Origin: Streptomyces sp. BK340
GTDB lineage: Bacteria; Actinomycetota; Actinomycetes; Streptomycetales; Streptomycetaceae
DNA: 64,000 nucleotides
Direction: 5' to 3'
NCBI RefSeq assembly: GCF_007827595.1
Contig: NZ_VISR01000027.1
Location: 1 to 64,000, forward strand
A program made the position numbers and the translations under genes. Below the pieces are notes generated by a model. It saw only the letters and a program-made list of their open reading frames with translations, searched no databases and had not been told where the DNA came from. Positions 7,904-15,812 of the stretch are shown here, piece by piece (the first letter of the stretch is position 1; each line of letters begins with the position of its first letter).

Positions 7904-9187
7904 CTACTTCGTGGTGTGAGTGGTGCTGCTGCCGCGCCGGCTGGTGCGCCACAGCTGATACAGGTGCTTCGCGCCCGGGCGCACGAACCGGGCGAGCATC
8001 GTGAGGAACGGCATCGGGTCGTCACCCGCGAACCAGGCCAGCTCCGTCCCGCTCGCCTTCGCCGGCGCGTGCGGCGTCGTGTAGCCGCTGCGGCGGTAGG
8101 CGAGGAGGGCGGGCAGGTCGATGTTCTCCACGACGAAACGGTGGCCGGCGCGCTGTTCCCCCTCCGGTACGGCGCGGCCGGTCAGGTCCAGGTGCATCGC
8201 GCGTACGACGTCCACGCCCGACTCGTTCTCGAAGAGCCGGAACTGGGCGCCCATGCGCGGGTTGAAGTCGAGGAGCTTGTACTGTCCGTCGCGCCGGTCG
8301 AAGCGCAGGTCGAGGTCGATGATGCCGGTGAAGCCGATCTGTTTGACGAAACGCGCGGCGAGGTCGGCGAGTTCCGGGTTGTCGACGACGTAGGCGTTCG
8401 CCGTCATGCCCGCGTGCGGCGGCCAGGAGCGGACCTTGACTCCGGTGAAGAGCGCGAGCGGGTTGGCGTCGGCGTCGAAGCAGGCGTGCACGATCCAGTC
8501 CTCGGCCTCCTCCCTCGGCAGGTACTCCTGCAGGATCACGCCGGGCTGCTCGCCCCAGTCCCGGGCGAGCGCGAGCAGGCCCTCGCGGGTGGCGATCCTC
8601 GTGGTGCCGTTGACGGCGGGCCGGCTGCGCCGCACGAACGCCTCGCGGTTCTTGGCCACCACAGGGAAGCGGGACGTGTCGGCGAAGGCGACGACCTCGT
8701 CGTACGACTCCGGGAACGCGGCCGCCGGGCTCGCGATGCCGTGTTCCGCGCACAGCTCGTGCAGGCCCTGCTTGCTGGCCAGCCGGCGCGGCAGCGCGGG
8801 GTCGACACGCGGGAAGAGAAAGGGACCGGCCAGATCGTCCTGGTGCTCGGCGATCAGGACGGCGGCCTCCTCGTCCGTCGGAACCAGGACGGTCGGACGG
8901 CCGATCCGGCGGCCGATGCGCAGCAGGCCCTCGACCAGCCGGCCCGGGTCCTCGGCGCCGGTCGTCGGCCACACGAACGCCCGCTCGAGATAGCGAGAGG
9001 CGGCTGCGGGCGTGTAGGCGTCCTCGGTGATCGCATACATCGGTACGCCGAGGCGGCCCAGGCTGCGGATCGCGCCGACACCGCCGTGGTGCAGCGGGTA
9101 GTCCCCGAATTTGACGATCAGTCCCGGCACGTCACGGTCCGCCTCGAAAGGCATGCCGATGGTGCTTCTGGCCACGGGTCCCCCCAC
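7904..9187 (-). CDS. ATP-grasp carboxylate-amine ligase
   Basis: 427 aa. It has the ATP-grasp order: an N-terminal Rossmann-like domain (VKFGDYPLHHGGVGAIRSLGRLGV), a lid with a nucleotide-binding Lys (FPVVAKNREAF), VILQEYLPREEAEDWIVHAC, and the metal-binding IIDLDLRFD...YKLLDFNPRMGAQF near residues 280-305. It should join a carboxylate to an amine through an acyl phosphate; substrates are unknown. Start codons at 9187 and 9175 (both GTG) each have a G-run upstream; I use the longer one. Pairing with the flavin oxidoreductase 44 nt downstream suggests a small two-enzyme pathway. Confidence 0.82.
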   Translation of the reverse strand: MGGPVARSTIGMPFEADRDVPGLIVKFGDYPLHHGGVGAIRSLGRLGVPMYAITEDAYTPAAASRYLERAFVWPTTGAEDPGRLVEGLLRIGRRIGRPTVLVPTDEEAAVLIAEHQDDLAGPFLFPRVDPALPRRLASKQGLHELCAEHGIASPAAAFPESYDEVVAFADTSRFPVVAKNREAFVRRSRPAVNGTTRIATREGLLALARDWGEQPGVILQEYLPREEAEDWIVHACFDADANPLALFTGVKVRSWPPHAGMTANAYVVDNPELADLAARFVKQIGFTGIIDLDLRFDRRDGQYKLLDFNPRMGAQFRLFENESGVDVVRAMHLDLTGRAVPEGEQRAGHRFVVENIDLPALLAYRRSGYTTPHAPAKASGTELAWFAGDDPMPFLTMLARFVRPGAKHLYQLWRTSRRGSSTTHTTK

Positions 9188-9325
9188 GTGTCCCCCCTAC
9201 GGACCGGACCCAACCCGTCCGTGTCCCCCAAAGGACGCTAAGCCGGAATTGCCGCCTCCCACAAGGGCTATTCGGACATTGCGAACTCTTTAGACACTGT
9301 CCGAGCAACCTTTCGAGCAACGCCT

Positions 9326-9392
9326 GGCGGTGCGTTCCATGTGGTCCCGACTCGGCCGTAACGTGTGCCGCGACCACATGGAACGCACCGCC
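9326..9392. promoter_or_regulatory. Perfect 21-bp inverted repeat flanking a possible promoter
   Basis: Arms at 9326-9346 and 9372-9392 are exactly complementary over 21 bp with a 25-bp spacer, ending 34 bp before the fumarylacetoacetase start. Possible promoter elements TTCCAT (9335-9340) and TAACGT (9359-9364) would place the -35 in the left arm and the -10 in the spacer. Either two copies of an operator or an RNA hairpin. Confidence 0.6.
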
Positions 9393-9426
9393 ATGCATGG
9401 CCCGGATGAGAGCGAGGCAGTACCCC

Positions 9427-10644
9427 ATGCCCCCCTTCGACGTCCCCGAGGGCGACCCCTTCGGTCCGCACAACCTTCCCTATGGCGTGTTCTCGCCCTC
9501 CGGCAGCACGGAGCGGACGGTCGGCGTTCGGCTCGGTGACCACGTCCTCGACGCGGGCGCCGCGGCCGCCGCCCTCGGCTCGCCGTACGTCTCCCTGCTC
9601 GCGCAGCCCACCCTCACGCCCCTGCTGGCGGCCGGGCGCACGGCGTGGTCGGACGTGCGGCGCGCGCTGACGGCGTGGGTGACCGTGCCCTCGCACCGGT
9701 CCACGATCGAAGCGCTGTTCCACCCCCTGTCGTCGGTGACCCTCCACCTGCCCTTCGAGGTCGCGGACTACGTCGACTTCTACGCCTCCGAGAACCACGC
9801 CCGGAACGTCGGCCAGATGTTCCGCCCGGACGCCGAGGACTCCCTGACCCCCAACTGGAAGCACCTGCCGATCGGCTACCACGGCCGCTCCGGCACCGTG
9901 GTGGTGTCGGACACGGACGTCGTACGGCCGTCCGGGCAGCGCAAGGGCCCCGCCGACCCGGCACCCGTCTTCGGCCCCTCGATCCGGCTGGACATCGAGG
10001 CCGAGGTCGGCTTCGTGGTGGGCGTGCCCTCGGAGCTGGGCAGGCCGGTCGCGCTCGGCGACTTCCGGGAGCACGTCTTCGGGCTGTGCCTGCTGAACGA
10101 CTGGTCGGCGCGGGACGTCCAGGCCTGGGAGTACGTCCCGCTCGGCCCGTTCCTCGGCAAGTCCTTCGCGACCTCGGTGTCGGCGTGGATCACCCCGCTG
10201 GAGGCGCTGGAGCACGCGCGCGTGGCTCCTCCGGAGCGCACCCACCCGCTGCTGCCCTACCTGGACGACGCCGCGCCGGAGATCGAGCCCGGCGGCTACG
10301 ACCTGCGGATCTCCGTCGCGATCAACGGCCATGTGGTGTCCGAGCCGCCGTTCTCCAGCATGTACTGGACCGCGGCCCAGCAGCTCGCCCACATGACGGT
10401 GAACGGCGCTTCCCTGCGCACCGGCGACCTGTACGGCTCGGGCACGGTGAGCGGCCCGGCGGAGAACCAGCGCGGCTCACTGCTGGAGCTGACCTGGAAC
10501 GGCCGCGACCCGCTCGAACTCCCGGACGGCAAGCGGACGTTCCTGGAGGACGGCGACGTCGTGACGATGTCGGCGTGGGCGCCGGGGGCGGACGGGGGCC
10601 GGGTGGGTCTCGGGGAGGTCAGCGGCCGCGTCGTCTCGGGCTGA
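9427..10644 (+). CDS. Fumarylacetoacetase
   Basis: Last step of tyrosine/homogentisate degradation: hydrolysis of fumarylacetoacetate to fumarate and acetoacetate, in the cytoplasm. 405 aa, full length. The SH3-like N-terminal domain is followed by the catalytic beta-roll. Metal ligands are visible as Asp117 (DYVDFYAS), Glu191 and Glu193 (DIEAEVGF) and the Asp of LNDWSARD; the catalytic His is His124 (SENHARN). GPFLGKSFATS and the C-terminal SGTVSGP block match the family. The ATG at 9427 follows GCGAGG; an in-frame ATG 30 nt upstream has no ribosome site. No other homogentisate gene is in the window. Expression is probably controlled through the inverted repeat just upstream. Confidence 0.93.
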   Translation: MPPFDVPEGDPFGPHNLPYGVFSPSGSTERTVGVRLGDHVLDAGAAAAALGSPYVSLLAQPTLTPLLAAGRTAWSDVRRALTAWVTVPSHRSTIEALFHPLSSVTLHLPFEVADYVDFYASENHARNVGQMFRPDAEDSLTPNWKHLPIGYHGRSGTVVVSDTDVVRPSGQRKGPADPAPVFGPSIRLDIEAEVGFVVGVPSELGRPVALGDFREHVFGLCLLNDWSARDVQAWEYVPLGPFLGKSFATSVSAWITPLEALEHARVAPPERTHPLLPYLDDAAPEIEPGGYDLRISVAINGHVVSEPPFSSMYWTAAQQLAHMTVNGASLRTGDLYGSGTVSGPAENQRGSLLELTWNGRDPLELPDGKRTFLEDGDVVTMSAWAPGADGGRVGLGEVSGRVVSG

Positions 10645-10694
10645 GCCCCGTTCCGGGTCGTCTCGGGCCGAGCTTTGCACCGGACGGGCCGAGA

Positions 10695-10771
10695 CTTGTA
10701 TCAAGCAATTGACACAAGTCCGCCGTGATGCCATCTTGTACTCACCACTTGATACAAGCGGTGAGTACAAG
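10695..10771. promoter_or_regulatory. Operator array of five CTTGTA-type half-sites
   Basis: Site 1 at 10695-10718 is CTTGTATCAA-GCAA-TTGACACAAG. Site 2 at 10735-10758 is CTTGTACTCA-CCAC-TTGATACAAG, with the same 10-4-10 geometry exactly 40 bp later. A fifth half-site at 10760-10771 (GGTGAGTACAAG) pairs perfectly with 10735-10746. The array ends 25 bp before the membrane-protein start. The GntR regulator in the same operon is the likely binder. Confidence 0.75.
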
Positions 10772-10796
10772 ATGCTCACTTTCACGGGGGTTTGTC

Positions 10797-11615
10797 ATGG
10801 CTGATGCCGACCTTGGTACGACGGCTCCGGCGTCCCGCGTGCCCGTCGACCGCTACGCCCGCTGGACGGGCCTGATCGTCGGCGCGCTCGTCGGCCGCTG
10901 GCTGTCCTCGCTCGACCACGGCGACGGGGTGCTGTACGCCATCCCGGCGTTCGGACTGTGCGCGGTGGCCGGCGTCCTGGCGGGCGACGCGCTGACCCCG
11001 CCGGCTCAGGGCACCGTCCGCACGGCGGGGCTCGCCCCGCGCCGCGTCCGGGCCTATGTGCCGCCGCGCGTGACCTGGCTGCTCCTGGCCCTCGCGGGGG
11101 CGCTGGTGGTGCTGCTCGTGGTGGCGGGCGCGATCGCCTCACCGGACGACCTGGGGCACGCGGGGCGCGCCCTCACGGCGACCTGCCGGGGCGTCACCCA
11201 GTCGGCCACACCCTGGCCCGGCTTCCACTACGGCCTGCCGATGCTGTCCTCCCTGGCCGTCGCCACGGCCGCCTGCGGCTGGTCCCTGCGGCGGATCGCG
11301 ACCCGGCCCGGCGACGAACAGTCCCGCCGCGACCGCAGCCTCGCCGTCGTCGCCGCCTGGGGACTGGTCGTGTCCGCCTCCCTGCTGGGCGCCGCCTCGA
11401 CGGCGTCCGGGGCACTGATGGACATCAGCTGCGACGGCACCGCCGGGACGGTGGCCAACGCGGTGCTGTGGCCGCTGGCCACGCTCGCGCTCGCGACCGT
11501 GCCGTGGACGCTGGTCACGGTGTGCTCCCCGCGGGCGTCGTGGGGGCGCCGGTCCGCCGCCGGTGACCGTCGCCGGCGGGCGCTCCGCCGGCCGGGCTCG
11601 GGGGAACGCCGGTGA
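10797..11615 (+). CDS. Multi-pass membrane protein co-transcribed with a GntR regulator
   Basis: 272 aa of unknown function. About five to six transmembrane segments: around residues 20-35, 45-62, 95-118, 150-170, 190-212 and 222-242, with an Arg-rich C-terminal tail. The extracellular loop before the fourth segment (ATCRGVTQSATPWPGFHYG) and one late in the protein (DISCDGTAGT) each contain a Cys that could pair. ATG at 10797 has a G-run ribosome site. Its stop overlaps the GTG of the GntR gene (GTGA), so they are translationally coupled. Membrane-protein/YtrA-type pairs are usually regulated by the partner in response to envelope stress, which is the likely context here. Confidence 0.65.
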   Translation: MADADLGTTAPASRVPVDRYARWTGLIVGALVGRWLSSLDHGDGVLYAIPAFGLCAVAGVLAGDALTPPAQGTVRTAGLAPRRVRAYVPPRVTWLLLALAGALVVLLVVAGAIASPDDLGHAGRALTATCRGVTQSATPWPGFHYGLPMLSSLAVATAACGWSLRRIATRPGDEQSRRDRSLAVVAAWGLVVSASLLGAASTASGALMDISCDGTAGTVANAVLWPLATLALATVPWTLVTVCSPRASWGRRSAAGDRRRRALRRPGSGERR

Positions 11616-11992
11616 ACGGCGCGGTCGTGCGGGTCGACACCACCAGTCCCGTCCCGCCCTACGAACAGATCCGCGCCCAGCTCGCCGCCCTGATCACCAC
11701 CGGTCGCCTGCCCGAGGGCGAACGGCTGCCGACGGTACGGCAGCTGGCGGCCGACCTGGGCCTGGCGGCGGGTACGGTGGCCCGCGCCTACCGCGAGCTG
11801 GAGGCGGCCTCCCTGATCCGGACACGGCGCGGCGCGGGCACCCGCGTGGCCCCGCTGCCGGCCCCGGCCGACCGCCCGGACCCGGCAGCCGAACTCGCGG
11901 CACTGGCCGACGGGTTCGTGGGACAGGCGCGGGCGCTCGGGGCGACGGAGGAGCAGGTGACCGCGGCGGTCCGGGCGGCGCTGCGCGCATAG
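11612..11992 (+). CDS. GntR-family regulator, YtrA subfamily
   Basis: 126 aa. An N-terminal winged helix (residues about 8-75) with PPYEQIRAQLAALITTGRLPEGERLPTVRQLAADLGLAAGTVARAYRELEAASLIRTRRGAGTRV is followed by only about 45 residues, the hallmark of the YtrA subfamily, which lacks a large ligand-binding domain. It should repress its own operon as a dimer through the CTTGTA array upstream of the membrane-protein gene. The GTG at 11612 overlaps the preceding stop by 4 nt. Confidence 0.88.
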   Translation: MNGAVVRVDTTSPVPPYEQIRAQLAALITTGRLPEGERLPTVRQLAADLGLAAGTVARAYRELEAASLIRTRRGAGTRVAPLPAPADRPDPAAELAALADGFVGQARALGATEEQVTAAVRAALRA

Positions 11993-12070
11993 GGGCGCGT
12001 TCGGGAGCCGGGAACCGGCTCAGCGGGAACACGCCACGAGGGTCGGGGAAGAGACGATCGCTGCTCGACC

Positions 12071-12109
12071 CTGACACTCGCGCCGCCCGTCCCGTCATAC
12101 TGACGGGAC
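12071..12109 (+). promoter_or_regulatory. Promoter with overlapping perfect dyad before the M56 peptidase
   Basis: CTGACA (12071-12076), 19 bp, CATACT (12096-12101). The -10 sits in a perfect dyad GTCCCGTCA-tac-TGACGGGAC (12089-12109). A repressor bound here would block the promoter. Confidence 0.5.
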
Positions 12110-12194
12110 ACGCACCAGAAGATGCGCCCCCGTGCACCGCCTCCGCACCACCCGGCACCCGCACCCGTCTCCGACCAGGAACCGGAGCCCCGGC

Positions 12195-13133
12195 ATGACC
12201 GTCTGCCTGCTCCTGCTGAGCGTCGTCGCCCTGACGGCCGCCGTACCGGCGCCGCGCGCGCTGACCCGGGCCGCCTGGCCCGAGCGGGATCCCGTGGTCG
12301 CGTTGTGGGTGTGGCAGTGCCTGGTCGCCACGGTCCTGCTGTGCTGTCTGACCGCGCTCGTGCTGGGCGCGGCGGCGGTCTTCCACACCGTCCGCGACCA
12401 TGTCTTCGCCCCCGCGCCGCCCGCCGTCACCGCCGCGTACGACCTCTCCACCGCCCCGGTCTGGGCCGTCGCCCTCACCCTGCTGCTGGCCTGCGGAGCC
12501 GCCTGGACCACCGCGATGCTCGCCCGGGAGATCGCCGAGGCCCGCCGCCGTCGCGGCCAGACCCGGGCGCATCTGCGTGAACGCGCCCCCGACCTGCCCG
12601 CGGGACTGCCGGCGGCACGCGGGCCGATGCTGGTGCTGGAGGACGAGTACCCGGACGCCTGGTGGATGCCGGGCCACCCGCCCCAGCTGGTCGTGACGAC
12701 CGGAGCGCTGCACCGCCTGACCGACCATCAGCTGGACGCGGTCCTCACCCATGAGCGCGGCCACGCCCGCGCCCACCACGACTGGCTGCTCCACCTGTCC
12801 ACCGCGCTCGCCACGGGCTTCCCGCACGTCCCGCTCTTCGCCCACTTCTGCGACCAGACGCACCGGCTGGTCGAACTGGCCGCCGACGACGCGGCATCCC
12901 GCCGCTGCGGCCACCTCACCACCGCCCTGGCCCTGATCGAGCTGAACCAGCACCGCGGCGTCCTGTCCTGCGCCTCCAGCCGCCGCCTCCTCGGCGAACG
13001 CGTGGACCGCCTCCTGGAGCCCCCACCACGCCTGCTCCGCCGGCACCGGGCCCTGACGACGACGGTGGCGGCACTGGTCCCGCTGCTGCCGCTGCTGATC
13101 ACGTTCGCGCCGGGACTCACGGCACTGTCCTGA
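12195..13133 (+). CDS. M56 (BlaR1/MecR1-like) membrane metallopeptidase
   Basis: 312 aa. Hydrophobic segments near residues 3-20, 34-58, 88-108 and 287-308 frame a cytosolic zinc peptidase domain with HERGH at residues 186-190 and a second Glu downstream (LVELAADDAA). In BlaR1-type systems this domain cleaves a BlaI repressor after signal sensing. Here there is no C-terminal penicillin-binding sensor and no BlaI gene adjacent, so it may act with a repressor elsewhere or process another protein. The ATG at 12195 follows AGGAACCGGAG. Confidence 0.82.
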   Translation: MTVCLLLLSVVALTAAVPAPRALTRAAWPERDPVVALWVWQCLVATVLLCCLTALVLGAAAVFHTVRDHVFAPAPPAVTAAYDLSTAPVWAVALTLLLACGAAWTTAMLAREIAEARRRRGQTRAHLRERAPDLPAGLPAARGPMLVLEDEYPDAWWMPGHPPQLVVTTGALHRLTDHQLDAVLTHERGHARAHHDWLLHLSTALATGFPHVPLFAHFCDQTHRLVELAADDAASRRCGHLTTALALIELNQHRGVLSCASSRRLLGERVDRLLEPPPRLLRRHRALTTTVAALVPLLPLLITFAPGLTALS

Positions 13134-13379
13134 CCCCATGTCCCGACGCCACCGGGGGCAGTCACAGCCGGACCGTCGTCACCTCCAGCAGGCGGCCTAC
13201 CGCCGGCGCGAGCATGCGCCCCACCCGGCTTCGATCAGCGTGAACCGAAGAGCAGCCGAGTGGCAGTTCTAGCCCGCCCCCTCGGAAAACCCAAGCTCAG
13301 CGACCTATCCAACGCACCCTCACCTGGCGCAACACTCCAGAAACACCCCATTCCCTACCTGCTCGGTATGGTTCCAGCC

Positions 13380-14171
13380 ATGCCACCCACCGACCGCTCC
13401 CGAGACCACGCCGGGCAGGGCGCCGCGACCACTGTCGCCGCCCACCGCGTGCGTCGCCGGCTGCGTGCGGACCGGGCCCGGCAGCTCGCCGACCTCCTGC
13501 GCCACCAGCTCCTCACCGGCGTGTTCGAGGACGGCACCCTCCCCCACGAGTCCACCCTCGCCGCCGACTACCGCGCCTCCCGCAACACCGTCCGCCAGGC
13601 CCTGGACCTGCTTCGGGCGGAAGGCCTGGTGGAGCGGCTGCCGGGGGTCGGCACCGTCGTCGTGGGCCAGAAGTACCCACACGGGCTCGACCACCTGATG
13701 GGTCTCGCGGAAACCCTCCGCGAACACGGCCGCGTCACCAACGAGGTCCGCACCCTGGGCCCCGCCCCCGCGCCCGCCCCGGTGGCCGAACGCCTCCATG
13801 TCCCGGCCGGCGCCGACGTCCTTTACATCGAACGCCTGCGCCGTTTGAACGGCCTCCCCCTCTCCCTCGACCTCACCTACATCCCCCTCGACATCGGAAC
13901 ATCCCTGCTCGGCGCCGACCTGGAGAACACCGATGTCTTCCGTCTGCTGGAAGCCATCACCGGCCAGCGCCTCGGCCACGCCGAGATCACCCTGGAGGCG
14001 GTGAACGCGGACGCCCACTCCGCCGCCGTGCTCCAGGCGCCGCGCGGGGCCGCCGTGCTGATGCTGGAACGCCTCACACACCTCGCCGACGGCCGCCCCG
14101 TCGACCTGGAGTTCATCCGCTTCCGCGGCGACCGCATCACCATGAGCGGCCTGCTCCACCGGTCGCTGTAA
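13380..14171 (+). CDS. GntR/HutC-family regulator with UTRA domain
   Basis: 263 aa. Winged helix at about residues 30-95 (LLRHQLLTGVFEDGTLPHESTLAADYRASRNTVRQALDLLRAEGLVERLPGVGT) and a UTRA effector domain at about 105-260 with VLYIERLRRLNGLPLSLDLTYIP and the closing FRGDRITMSG. UTRA domains bind small metabolites, so it probably senses the substrate of the transporter encoded next. No ribosome site precedes the ATG at 13380, but TATGGT at 13367-13372 would start a leaderless mRNA there. It is 33 nt from the ferredoxin gene and probably the first gene of the operon. The 246 bp before it hold no gene. Confidence 0.85.
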   Translation: MPPTDRSRDHAGQGAATTVAAHRVRRRLRADRARQLADLLRHQLLTGVFEDGTLPHESTLAADYRASRNTVRQALDLLRAEGLVERLPGVGTVVVGQKYPHGLDHLMGLAETLREHGRVTNEVRTLGPAPAPAPVAERLHVPAGADVLYIERLRRLNGLPLSLDLTYIPLDIGTSLLGADLENTDVFRLLEAITGQRLGHAEITLEAVNADAHSAAVLQAPRGAAVLMLERLTHLADGRPVDLEFIRFRGDRITMSGLLHRSL

Positions 14172-14204
14172 CCACCCTGCCTGACCCGTTTCCTGGAGAC
14201 AGCC

Positions 14205-14432
14205 ATGCCCTTGGCGCCCCAGCGGGCCGACGTGCCCGTGACCATCGACGAGTCGAAGTGCATCGACGGCTGCACGCTCTGCGTGGACATGTGCCCGCTG
14301 GACTCACTCGCCATCGACGACAGCAGCGGCAAGGCGTACATGCACGTCGACGAGTGCTGGTACTGCGGCCCGTGCGCGGCCCGCTGTCCCACCGGAGCCG
14401 TCACGGTCAACATGCCCTACCTGCTCCGCTGA
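14205..14432 (+). CDS. Two-cluster [4Fe-4S] ferredoxin, AprB-like
   Basis: 75 aa. Two cysteine motifs: Cys19-x3-Cys23-x2-Cys26-x3-Cys30-Pro and Cys51-x2-Cys54-x2-Cys57-x3-Cys61-Pro, each ligating one cluster with the usual swap of the fourth Cys. The first motif has three residues between the first two Cys instead of two, as in the beta subunit of APS-reductase-type proteins. With the AprA-like flavoprotein in the same operon, the two are probably an electron-transfer pair. ATG at 14205 has GGAG upstream. Confidence 0.87.
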   Translation: MPLAPQRADVPVTIDESKCIDGCTLCVDMCPLDSLAIDDSSGKAYMHVDECWYCGPCAARCPTGAVTVNMPYLLR

Positions 14433-14468
14433 CCCTTCCGACCTGCTCCGGTGAGAGGCCGAACAACC

Positions 14469-15812
14469 ATGAAACGCAAGGCAGTCGTCCTGTCCGCCGC
14501 CACGCTCCTCCTGCCCCTGTCCGCCTGTGGCGGCAGCGCCGAAGCGGGCAGCGGTTCCACAGTCACCGTGACCGTCGGCTACCAGTCCAAGACCATCAAC
14601 ACGGTCACCGCAGGGACCCTGCTTCGCTCCCTGGGCTACTTCGAGAAGCAGCTGAACGCCCTGCACGACGGCCACACCTACAAGGTCGACTGGCAGGACT
14701 ACGCCACCGGCGCCCCGATCACCGCCCAGATGACCGCCGGGAAGATCGACATCGGGTCGATGGGCGACTTCCCCCTGCTGCTCAACGCGGCACGCGGCAA
14801 GCAGCTCGGCCAGCCCACACACCTGGTGTCGGTCACCGGCTACAACCTGCGCGGCGGCCTCAACACCGTGGTCATCGCCCCGGACTCCAAGCTCGCTTCC
14901 CTGAAGGACCTGAAGGGCAAGAAGGTCTCCACGAGCGTCGGCTCCGCAGCCGACGGCACCCTCGTGCGAGCCCTGCAGCGCGCGGGCGTCGACCCGAACA
15001 CCGGTGTCTCGAAGCTCAACCAGCAGCCCGCCGTCGGCGCTTCGGCCCTCTCCGCCGGCAGCGTGGACGCACTGTCGCAGTTCGTCGCCTGGCCGGGCCT
15101 GCTCGCTTACCAGGGCAAGGCAAAGGCCCTGTACGACGGCGCCCGGCTGAACCTGCCGACCTTCCACGGTGTCACCGCCCGCGAGGACTTCGCCAAGCAG
15201 CACCCAGCCGTGCTGGATGCTTTCCTGAAGGCCCAGGCGCAAGCCTCGGACTATCTCGACGACCACCCTGTGACCGCCGCGGAGAAGGTCGCCGGGGCCA
15301 CCGGTCTGCCCGCCGAGGTCGTCTACCTGTACAACGGCGCCCACGGCATCGCCACCTTCGATCCGGCCGTCAAACCCCAGCTCGTCGCCGCGCTGAAGCA
15401 GGACGTCTCCGTCCTCAAGGCCGCCAAGCTCACCGGCGACATAGACGTGGACTCCTTCATCGACGACCGGTACGTGAAGAAAGCCCTCGGCGCCTCCTAC
15501 GCCGAGCGGCTCGCCGCCGCACCCGCGCCGGGCGCGAGCGAGGTATGGCCCAAGGGCGGCAAGAAGACCGTCTCCTTCAAGTCGCCGAAGGAGTTGCTGG
15601 CCTACGTGGCCGGGCACCGGGGCGGCATCCGCGCTGCCTACGTCCCCGACGCCACCACCGGCACCCTCTGGTTCGCCGACAAGGCGGTCTGGGTGGCCGA
15701 CGGTGACCAGCTGCTGCCGTTCGTGGCCCCAGATACAGCGCAGGCGTACATCACGGCTCACGGCGGCGCCCGTGCCGTCTCGTACACCGAGGCACTCGGG
15801 CGGTCCTCATGA
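14469..15812 (+). CDS. Substrate-binding lipoprotein of an SsuA/TauA-type ABC importer with a C-terminal NosL-like domain
   Basis: 447 aa. Lipoprotein signal ends at LSAC with the lipidated Cys at 20. Residues about 35-335 form the NMT1/SsuA-type periplasmic fold (VTVGYQSKTINTVTAG, KIDIGSMGDFPLLL, DLKGKKVSTSVGSAADGTLV). Residues about 358-440 form a separate domain with TVSFKSPKELLAYVAGH, AAYVPDATTGTLWFADKAVWV and LLPFVAPDTAQAYITAHGG, which I read as NosL-like. The Cys/Met copper ligands at the start of NosL are missing. ATG at 14469 has GAGAGG ten bases upstream; an earlier GTG at 14451 does not. The stop overlaps the permease start (ATGA). Ligand: probably a sulfonate or other small organic anion (inference). 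Confidence 0.85.
   Translation: MKRKAVVLSAATLLLPLSACGGSAEAGSGSTVTVTVGYQSKTINTVTAGTLLRSLGYFEKQLNALHDGHTYKVDWQDYATGAPITAQMTAGKIDIGSMGDFPLLLNAARGKQLGQPTHLVSVTGYNLRGGLNTVVIAPDSKLASLKDLKGKKVSTSVGSAADGTLVRALQRAGVDPNTGVSKLNQQPAVGASALSAGSVDALSQFVAWPGLLAYQGKAKALYDGARLNLPTFHGVTAREDFAKQHPAVLDAFLKAQAQASDYLDDHPVTAAEKVAGATGLPAEVVYLYNGAHGIATFDPAVKPQLVAALKQDVSVLKAAKLTGDIDVDSFIDDRYVKKALGASYAERLAAAPAPGASEVWPKGGKKTVSFKSPKELLAYVAGHRGGIRAAYVPDATTGTLWFADKAVWVADGDQLLPFVAPDTAQAYITAHGGARAVSYTEALGRSS

Noticed and set aside
14451-14468. Earlier GTG start for the substrate-binding lipoprotein
   Set aside because: It would lengthen the signal peptide and destroy the GAGAGG ribosome site used by the ATG at 14469.
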